A stretch of DNA of 64,000 bases from Curtobacterium sp. 9128 (GTDB taxonomy: Bacteria; Actinomycetota; Actinomycetes; Actinomycetales; Microbacteriaceae): positions 1,364,001 through 1,428,000 of the forward strand of contig NZ_LT576451.1 of NCBI RefSeq assembly GCF_900086645.1, read 5' to 3'. The notes under the pieces were generated by a model that saw only the letters and a program-made list of their open reading frames with translations, searched no databases and was not told the DNA's origin. Of the stretch, positions 58,566-64,000 are shown piece after piece. The position numbers and the translations under genes were made by a program. Position 1 is the stretch's first letter; each line of letters starts with the position of its first letter.

Positions 58566-59537
58566 ATGGCATCCAGTCCTCCCGTCACCGCGCCCCGGCG
58601 GCGCGGCCGCCGGCCCGCCGACGTCGGCGCCATCATGCCCTCGAGCGGTCGTGGCAGCTACTGGTTCTACCTGCTGCCCGGGTTCGTCCTGCTCGCAGCG
58701 ATCATCCTCGTGCCGCTCGGCTGGAACGTGTACCTGTCGTTCACGAACTACCGGGGCATCCTCCCGCCGCAGTGGACGGGCCTCGACAACTGGCGGCGGC
58801 TGATGGCCGACGGGCAGTTCTGGATCTCCTTCCGGAACAGCATCGCGATGATCCTCGCGATGGTGATCGTGCCGACGAGCCTCGGTCTCGTCCTCGCCGC
58901 CGCGCTGTTCGACGTGATCGGCAAGAAGTTCGGCGGGCGGCTCGCGAGCTTCCTCCGCGCGACCTACTACCTGCCGCAGATCCTGCCGGCCGTCATCGCG
59001 GCGATCGTCATCGGCTGGATCCTCCGGCCGGAGAACGGCGCCCTCAACGTCATCCTCGACGCGGTCGGACTCGGCGGCCTCCAGCACAACTGGCTCGGCA
59101 GCCCGGACACGGCGCTGCTCTCCGTCGCGGTCGTGCTCGTCTGGGTGCAGATCGGGTACCCGGTCGTGGTGTTCATGGCCGCCCTGCAGCGCGTCGACCC
59201 GGAGCTCTACGAGGCGGCAGAACTCGACGGCGCCGGCTGGTTCCAGCGCTTCCGTGCGATCACCGTGCACATCATCCGGCCCGAGATCTTCGTGGTCGTC
59301 CTCACCTGCACCATCGCTGCGCTGAAGGTCTTCGGACCGGTGTACGCGCTGACCGGTGGCGGCCCAGGGAACGCGACCATCGTGCCGAGCTACTACTCGT
59401 ACAGCCAGTTCTTCCAGGCGCAGCAGGTCGGGTACGGCGCGACGATCGCAACCGCGCTCACCGTCGTGATCGTCATCGTCGCCATCGCGTTCATCGCGGC
59501 CCAGAACCGGGCCGAGCGGAAGGAAGAAGCCCGATGA
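58566..59537 (+). CDS. ABC sugar permease, MalF type
   Basis: A 323-residue permease with six helices (first: YWFYLLPGFVLLAAIILVPL). The EAA loop is ELYEAAELDGAGWFQRFRAI, and VYALTGGGPGNAT precedes the last helices, as in most CUT1 MalF-like proteins. GGAAGGGAAG lies before the ATG. Its stop overlaps the next permease start (ATGA). It forms the xyloside importer with the 57174 binding protein. Confidence 0.93.
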   Translation: MASSPPVTAPRRRGRRPADVGAIMPSSGRGSYWFYLLPGFVLLAAIILVPLGWNVYLSFTNYRGILPPQWTGLDNWRRLMADGQFWISFRNSIAMILAMVIVPTSLGLVLAAALFDVIGKKFGGRLASFLRATYYLPQILPAVIAAIVIGWILRPENGALNVILDAVGLGGLQHNWLGSPDTALLSVAVVLVWVQIGYPVVVFMAALQRVDPELYEAAELDGAGWFQRFRAITVHIIRPEIFVVVLTCTIAALKVFGPVYALTGGGPGNATIVPSYYSYSQFFQAQQVGYGATIATALTVVIVIVAIAFIAAQNRAERKEEAR

Positions 59538-60472
59538 CCGGGATCGTGTCAGCACCGACGACCGAGGCGGCCTCCGTGACGGACGCACGCCGAGCCTCCA
59601 GGCCGACCGCCGGAGGCCCCACGCGCCGGAAGAGCGCCGGTGAGGGCGGGCGCAAGCGCCCGGCCGACTGGATCGTCCTGGCCGGCGGCATCGTCATCGC
59701 CGTCCTGATCGCCGCGCCGTTCCTGCTCATCCTGCTCAATTCGTTCAAGACGCCGGCGGACTACGCGGCCGGTGGGCCGCTCGCGTGGCCGGCGCACATC
59801 TCGTTCGACGGCATCACCACGTTCTGGAACCGCGTCGACTTCCCGCTGAAGCTCTGGAACAGCGTCTTCATCAGCGGCTCGGTCGCGATCCTCGCGGTGC
59901 TCATCTCGATCCTCAACGCCTTCGCGATCGGGATCGGCCGGGTGCGGTACCGCACCTGGATCGTGGTGCTGTTCATGCTGGCGAACATGCTCCCGCAAGA
60001 GGTCCTGCTCTACCCGCTCTACATGATGTTCAAGGGCATCGGACTGTACGACAACGTGTGGAGCGTGATCATCGTCTTCACCGTGATCCAGTCCGCGTTC
60101 GGGACGTACCTGCTCTCGAGCGTGTACGGCACCTTCCCGAAGGAGATCCTCGAGGCGGCCGCGCTCGACGGTGCCGGCCGCTGGCGGGTGCTGTGGCGCG
60201 TGATCGTGCCGATCAGCCGTCCGACGCTGTCCGTCCTGCTCATCTTCTTCTTCATCTGGACGTGGAACGAGTTCCTCATCCCGCTGACGTTCCTCGTCAG
60301 CAACGACAACCAGACGGTCCCCGTCGCGATCTCCCTGCTGCAGGGGGACCGGCTGATGGACGTCACCACCACGAGTGCCTCGGCGCTCCTCGGGCTCATC
60401 CCGACACTCGTGTTCTTCCTCATCTTCCAGCGCACCCTCGCGCGCGGCATCACGGCAGGAGCGGTCAAGTAA
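59534..60472 (+). CDS. ABC sugar permease, MalG type
   Basis: A 312-residue permease. After a ~48-residue polar N-terminal extension, six helices begin with WIVLAGGIVIAVLIAAPFLL. The EAA loop is KEILEAAALDGAGRWRVLWR. The end FQRTLARGITAGAVK is typical. GGAAGAAG precedes the ATG. The stop TAA shares one base with the alpha-xylosidase ATG (TAATG). The ATPase of the transporter is not in the window. Confidence 0.93.
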   Translation: MTGIVSAPTTEAASVTDARRASRPTAGGPTRRKSAGEGGRKRPADWIVLAGGIVIAVLIAAPFLLILLNSFKTPADYAAGGPLAWPAHISFDGITTFWNRVDFPLKLWNSVFISGSVAILAVLISILNAFAIGIGRVRYRTWIVVLFMLANMLPQEVLLYPLYMMFKGIGLYDNVWSVIIVFTVIQSAFGTYLLSSVYGTFPKEILEAAALDGAGRWRVLWRVIVPISRPTLSVLLIFFFIWTWNEFLIPLTFLVSNDNQTVPVAISLLQGDRLMDVTTTSASALLGLIPTLVFFLIFQRTLARGITAGAVK

Positions 60473-62811
60473 TGAAGTTCACCGACGGGTTCTGGCAACT
60501 CCGGCCCGGCGTCCAGCCCCTGTACGCGCAGGAGGCCCACGACATCGACGCGGTGCACGCCCCTTCGGGCGACCGCCTCGTCGTCACCGCGCCGACGAAG
60601 GTCATCGAGTCCCGGGGGGACACGCTCAACCGGCCGACGCTCACCGTCACGCTGTCGAGCCCCATGGAGGGCGTCGTCACCGTCCGCGTCGAGCACTTCC
60701 GGGCGCCGCGGCCCGAGCTGTCCTTCGACCTGGTCGGGAAGGAGCCGGGGCACGGGACGGCCACGCTGACCGACGGTGTCGGGACGCTGACGTCCGGGGA
60801 CCTCTCGGCCGTCGTCACCCCTGGGGCGCCGTGGGACCTCCGGTTCCGATCCGGCGACCGGGAGCTGACCGGCAGCGGCCACAAGTCGCTCGGCCACGTC
60901 ACCCTGGCGCCGGGGGCCGAGGTCTCCCGCGGGGTCGTCGGCAACGCTCGGGTGCAGGGCGCCGACGCGCCGACGTCCTCGACGTTCGTGCACGCCCAGC
61001 TCGACCTCGGGGTCGGGGAGTTGGTCTACGGGCTCGGCGAACGGTTCGGTCCGCTCGTCAAGAACGGCCAGACCGTGGACATCTGGAACGCCGACGGTGG
61101 CACGTCGAGCGAGCAGGCCTACAAGAACGTGCCCTTCTACCTGACCAACCGCGGGTACGGCGTGCTCGTCGACCACCCGGGACACGTGTCGTTCGAGGTC
61201 GGCTCCGAGGCGGTCGAGCGCGTGCAGTTCTCGGTCCCCGGAGAGTCGCTCGTGTTCCACGTCATCGGCGGCGGCACCCCGGCCGGGGTCATCGAGCGCT
61301 ACACCGCGCTCACCGGCCGGCCGGCGCACGTGCCGGCGTGGTCGTACGGCCTCTGGTTGTCGACCTCGTTCACCACGGACTACGACGAGGCGACGGTCAC
61401 GTCCTTCGTCGACGAGATGGCCGCGCGCGACCTGCCGGTGAGCGTGTTCCACTTCGACTGCTTCTGGATGCGCGAGTTCAACTGGTGCGACTTCGAGTGG
61501 GACCCCAGGGTCTTCCCGGACCCGACCGGCATGCTCGGTCGGCTGCACGACAAGGACCTGCGCGTCTGCGTGTGGATCAACCCGTACATCGGGCAGCGCT
61601 CCCCGCTGTTCGACGAGGCGGCGACGGCCGGGTACCTCGTGCAGAACCCGGACGGCACCGTCTGGCAGTGGGACCTCTGGCAGGCCGGCATGGGGCTCGT
61701 CGACTTCACGAACCCGGACGCGAAGGCCTGGTACCAGGGCAAGCTCCGCGCACTCGTCGACCAGGGCGTCGACTGCTTCAAGACGGACTTCGGCGAGCGG
61801 ATCCCGCTCGGCGTGACGTGGGCGGACGGCAGCGATCCGGAACGCATGCACAACTGGTACACGCAGCTGTACAACGAGGCCGTGTTCGAGGTCCTGGAAG
61901 CGGCCCGCGGTGCCGGTGACGCCGTGCTCTTCGCGCGCTCGGCGACCGCCGGCGGCCAGCAGATGCCGGTGCACTGGGGCGGCGACAACACCTCGTCGTT
62001 CCCGTCGATGGCGGAGACGCTCCGCGGCGGGCTCTCGCTCGCGCTGTCCGGCTTCGGGTTCTGGTCGCACGACATCGGCGGGTTCGAAGGACGCCCCGAC
62101 CCCGCGGTCTTCAAGCGCTGGGTCCAGTTCGGGCTGCTCTCCTCGCACAGCCGCTTCCACGGCAGCAGCTCCTACCGCGTCCCGTGGGCGTTCGACGAGG
62201 AGGCGGTCGAGGTGACCAGGGCGTTCACCCGTCTGAAGCTCCGCCTGATGCCGTACCTCTACGGGCTCGGGCTGCAGGCGTCGGAGCGCGGGCTCCCCGT
62301 CATGCGACCGATGCTGCTCGAGTTTCCGGACGACCCGACGGCTGCGTACTGCGACCGGCAGTACATGCTGGGGTCCGACCTGCTCGTCGCGCCCGTGTTC
62401 AGCGAGTCCGGCGACGTGCAGTACTACCTGCCGGCCGGGTCGTGGACGAACTGGTTCACGGGTGAGGTGGTCTCCGGCGGGGTGTGGCGCACCGAGCGGC
62501 ACGGGTTCGACACCCTGCCGCTGTGGGTCCGCGGGGGAGCGGTGCTGCCGCTCTCGACCCGCACGGACCGGCCGGACCACGACTACCTGGCGGCGCTCGA
62601 GCTCCGGGCGTTCCCCGCGGGGACGACCGGCAGCGTGGACGTCCGGGTGACAGCACCCGACGGGCGGTCGGAGGTCTGGACGGTGTCGACCGAGTCGGGG
62701 GACGAGTCGTCGGTGTCGGCCACCGGTCCGGTGCCGGACGGGTGGCGGCTGTCGCTCGCCGACGGCCCGACCACCGAGGCGGACGGTGGTGTGGCGCGGC
62801 TTCGGTACTGA
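60472..62811 (+). CDS. yicI: Alpha-xylosidase, YicI type (GH31)
   Basis: A 779-residue GH31 enzyme. An N-terminal beta-domain (~1-270) with MKFTDGFWQLRPGVQPLYAQ and YGLGERFGPLVKNGQ leads to the TIM barrel: GLWLSTSFTTDYDE, HFDCFWMREFNWCDFEWD, the nucleophile in CFKTDFGERIPLGVTWADGS (Asp439), and the acid/base in MPVHWGGDNTSS (Asp505). The 66-residue spacing equals that of Asp416/Asp482 in E. coli YicI, and KTDFGERIP is its hallmark. It removes alpha-xylosyl residues from imported xyloglucan fragments such as isoprimeverose, giving xylose for XylA/XylB. It is the last gene of the transporter operon. Confidence 0.95.
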   Translation: MKFTDGFWQLRPGVQPLYAQEAHDIDAVHAPSGDRLVVTAPTKVIESRGDTLNRPTLTVTLSSPMEGVVTVRVEHFRAPRPELSFDLVGKEPGHGTATLTDGVGTLTSGDLSAVVTPGAPWDLRFRSGDRELTGSGHKSLGHVTLAPGAEVSRGVVGNARVQGADAPTSSTFVHAQLDLGVGELVYGLGERFGPLVKNGQTVDIWNADGGTSSEQAYKNVPFYLTNRGYGVLVDHPGHVSFEVGSEAVERVQFSVPGESLVFHVIGGGTPAGVIERYTALTGRPAHVPAWSYGLWLSTSFTTDYDEATVTSFVDEMAARDLPVSVFHFDCFWMREFNWCDFEWDPRVFPDPTGMLGRLHDKDLRVCVWINPYIGQRSPLFDEAATAGYLVQNPDGTVWQWDLWQAGMGLVDFTNPDAKAWYQGKLRALVDQGVDCFKTDFGERIPLGVTWADGSDPERMHNWYTQLYNEAVFEVLEAARGAGDAVLFARSATAGGQQMPVHWGGDNTSSFPSMAETLRGGLSLALSGFGFWSHDIGGFEGRPDPAVFKRWVQFGLLSSHSRFHGSSSYRVPWAFDEEAVEVTRAFTRLKLRLMPYLYGLGLQASERGLPVMRPMLLEFPDDPTAAYCDRQYMLGSDLLVAPVFSESGDVQYYLPAGSWTNWFTGEVVSGGVWRTERHGFDTLPLWVRGGAVLPLSTRTDRPDHDYLAALELRAFPAGTTGSVDVRVTAPDGRSEVWTVSTESGDESSVSATGPVPDGWRLSLADGPTTEADGGVARLRY

Positions 62812-62832
62812 TTTGTTGCGCGGCACCACAAA
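62812..62832 (+). promoter_or_regulatory. ROK-type operator before the ROK gene
   Basis: TTTGTTG-N7-CCACAAA directly follows the alpha-xylosidase stop and lies 82 bases before the ROK regulator start. Both arms are identical to those at 55956-55976. Autoregulation by the ROK protein is the simplest reading. Confidence 0.72.
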
Positions 62833-62913
62833 ATGCTGGCGGGAACGCCGCTGCCGCGCCATGATGAGTGCAGGGACCTGGAGCAACCGCGGACGGTCGA
62901 CCGGAAGGGCACG

Positions 62914-64000
62914 ATGCAGCGCGACACACCGGCCGGCGGCAACCGGAACACCGCGCGTGTGCTCCGACTCGTCCATCAAGAGGGGCCGCTCACCCGCGCG
63001 GACCTGACGCGCGCGACCGGCCTGAACCGCTCCACGACCCTTGCGCTCGTCGGGGAACTCGTCGAACTCGGCCTGGCCTCCGAGACCGAGGACGGCGCGG
63101 CCACCGGGGTCGGGCGACCGAGTCCGGTGGTCCGTGCGTCGGCCGACGTCGTGGCGGCCGCCGTCACGGTGGAGATCGACGCCGTGACGGTGGCCATGGT
63201 CGGCCTCGACGGCAGCATCCGGTCCCGGGTCACCGAGCACACCGACGACCGACCGACCGCTGACGAGGCCGTGCAGATCGTCGCGAGGCTCCTCGACGAA
63301 CGCCCCGCGCGCCTCGTGGGGGTCGGCGTCTCGATCCCCGGCACGGTCCGCGTCGAGGACGGTCTCGTGCGGGACGCGCCGCACCTCGGCTGGCGCGACG
63401 AGCCGTTCGCCGCGCCACTCGCCGGCGCGACCGGCCTGCCCGTGCGCGTCGCGAACGACGCCAACCTCGGTGCGTGGGCGGAGCGCCTGTACGGATCCGG
63501 CCGCGGGGTGTCCGATCTCGTCTACCTGAACGGCGGCGCGAGCGGCATCGGCGGCGGGGTCATCAGCGCCGGTCAGCCGTTGAGCGGCGCGGACGGGTAC
63601 GCGGGGGAGCTCGGCCACACCTTCGTCGCGGACAACGGGATCCGCTGCCACTGCGGCGCCATCGGCTGCCTCGAGACCGAGGCGTCGCGTGCGTCGCTCG
63701 TCGCCGTGACGGGCGTGCCGGCGGACGACCTGCCGGCGCTCGCCGAGGCCCTCGCGGCCGGCGGCCCGGAGGTCGACCGCGTCGTCGACCGGCAGGTGGC
63801 CGCGTTGGCGACCGGCCTCCGCAACGCCATCCACACCGTCAACCCCGAGGTGGTCGTGCTCGGCGGGTTCCTCGGGGTGCTGCTCGGTCACGTCGGGGAC
63901 CGCGTGCTCGAGGCCGTCCGAGCACAGTCGATGGCCGCGATGGTGGACCGGGTCCGCATCGTGCCGGCCGAACTCGGATCGGACGTGCTGCTCCGCGGCG
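62914..64000 (+). CDS. ROK-family transcriptional regulator (XylR-like), truncated by window end
   Basis: 362 residues are visible; the gene runs off the right edge. The N-terminal winged helix reads NTARVLRLVHQEGPLTRADL, then TGLNRSTTLALVGELVELGL. The ROK sugar-kinase-like domain follows, with VRVANDANLGAWAERLYGSG, YLNGGASGIGGG, the ExGH motif in GELGHTFV and the zinc site RCHCGAIGCLE. GGAAGGG precedes the ATG. Context and the shared TTTGTTG-N7-CCACAAA sites make it the likely xylose-responsive repressor of xylAB, the LacI gene and itself. Confidence 0.92.
   Translation, partial: MQRDTPAGGNRNTARVLRLVHQEGPLTRADLTRATGLNRSTTLALVGELVELGLASETEDGAATGVGRPSPVVRASADVVAAAVTVEIDAVTVAMVGLDGSIRSRVTEHTDDRPTADEAVQIVARLLDERPARLVGVGVSIPGTVRVEDGLVRDAPHLGWRDEPFAAPLAGATGLPVRVANDANLGAWAERLYGSGRGVSDLVYLNGGASGIGGGVISAGQPLSGADGYAGELGHTFVADNGIRCHCGAIGCLETEASRASLVAVTGVPADDLPALAEALAAGGPEVDRVVDRQVAALATGLRNAIHTVNPEVVVLGGFLGVLLGHVGDRVLEAVRAQSMAAMVDRVRIVPAELGSDVLLRG

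Noticed and set aside
60019-63891. A 1290-codon open frame antisense to the alpha-xylosidase and ROK genes
   Set aside because: High-GC DNA leaves long antisense frames open. This one has low-complexity Arg/Val/Asp composition, no family motif, and covers two genes with clear catalytic and binding motifs.

Overview
The window is high-GC actinobacterial DNA. A 60-base line inside the xylA gene counts 42/60 GC. Genes are packed, with many ATGA, GTGA and TTGA start/stop overlaps and frequent GTG/TTG starts. There is one sugar ABC transporter locus after another, plus secreted plant-polymer hydrolases. This points to a plant- or litter-associated Microbacteriaceae, most like Curtobacterium; that taxonomic guess is inference. 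I saw no rRNA, tRNA, CRISPR array, transposase, integrase or replication origin.

Layout. 1-2.8 kb: end of a glycan-use operon (GH130-like enzyme, SGNH esterase) with a LacI regulator. 3-13.9 kb: mixed housekeeping and accessory genes (SDR, TetR, DUF427, alpha/beta hydrolase, FAD-linked oxidase, VOC protein, GMC oxidoreductase with divergent TetR, manganese catalase). 13.9-17.3 kb: DEAD-box helicase and a secreted Fn3/propeller protein. 17.4-19.3 kb: NAD-dependent epimerase with divergent TetR and repeated operators. 19.4-24.3 kb: a compact surface-polysaccharide operon (cellulose-synthase-like GT2, RsbW-like ATPase, and a GH26-like domain fused to an OpgC-type acyltransferase). 24.5-26.4 kb: a 49-residue small protein, MarR and AraC regulators.

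26.4-43.3 kb holds two LacI-controlled sugar loci. The first has a lipoprotein binding protein, two permeases and a GH3 enzyme. The second has LacI, binding protein, two permeases and GH1, and shares its operator with a separate secreted GH54 arabinofuranosidase carrying ricin-type lectin repeats. 43.4-46 kb: peroxiredoxin, a Ser/Thr kinase with a GAF domain, and a small hypothetical protein. 46.05-49.37 kb is an islet between two perfect 27-bp direct repeats. One repeat is the 3' end of the adjacent VIT1-family gene. The islet carries an 80-residue Cys-tailed peptide gene, a 326-residue protein with faint M29-aminopeptidase resemblance, an MFS exporter and a membrane protein. It is the best candidate here for an undescribed system.

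50.1-64 kb is a xylose/alpha-xyloside locus: xylB, xylA, two Gfo/Idh dehydrogenases around a ThuA protein, LacI, an ABC importer, a YicI-type alpha-xylosidase and a ROK regulator that runs off the window. Imported alpha-xylosides would be cut by the xylosidase, and the xylose passed to XylA and XylB. ROK-type operators occur before xylA, before the LacI gene and before the ROK gene. LacI-type palindromes occur before the LacI gene and the binding-protein gene.

Several repeat families overlay the genes. One GC-rich palindrome (arms CGGACGGGAGGC / GCCTCCCGTCCG) sits at eight gene ends, and pieces of it lie inside the N-terminal coding regions of two sugar genes. A second family (GAATCGCGCGTAGG) occurs twice.
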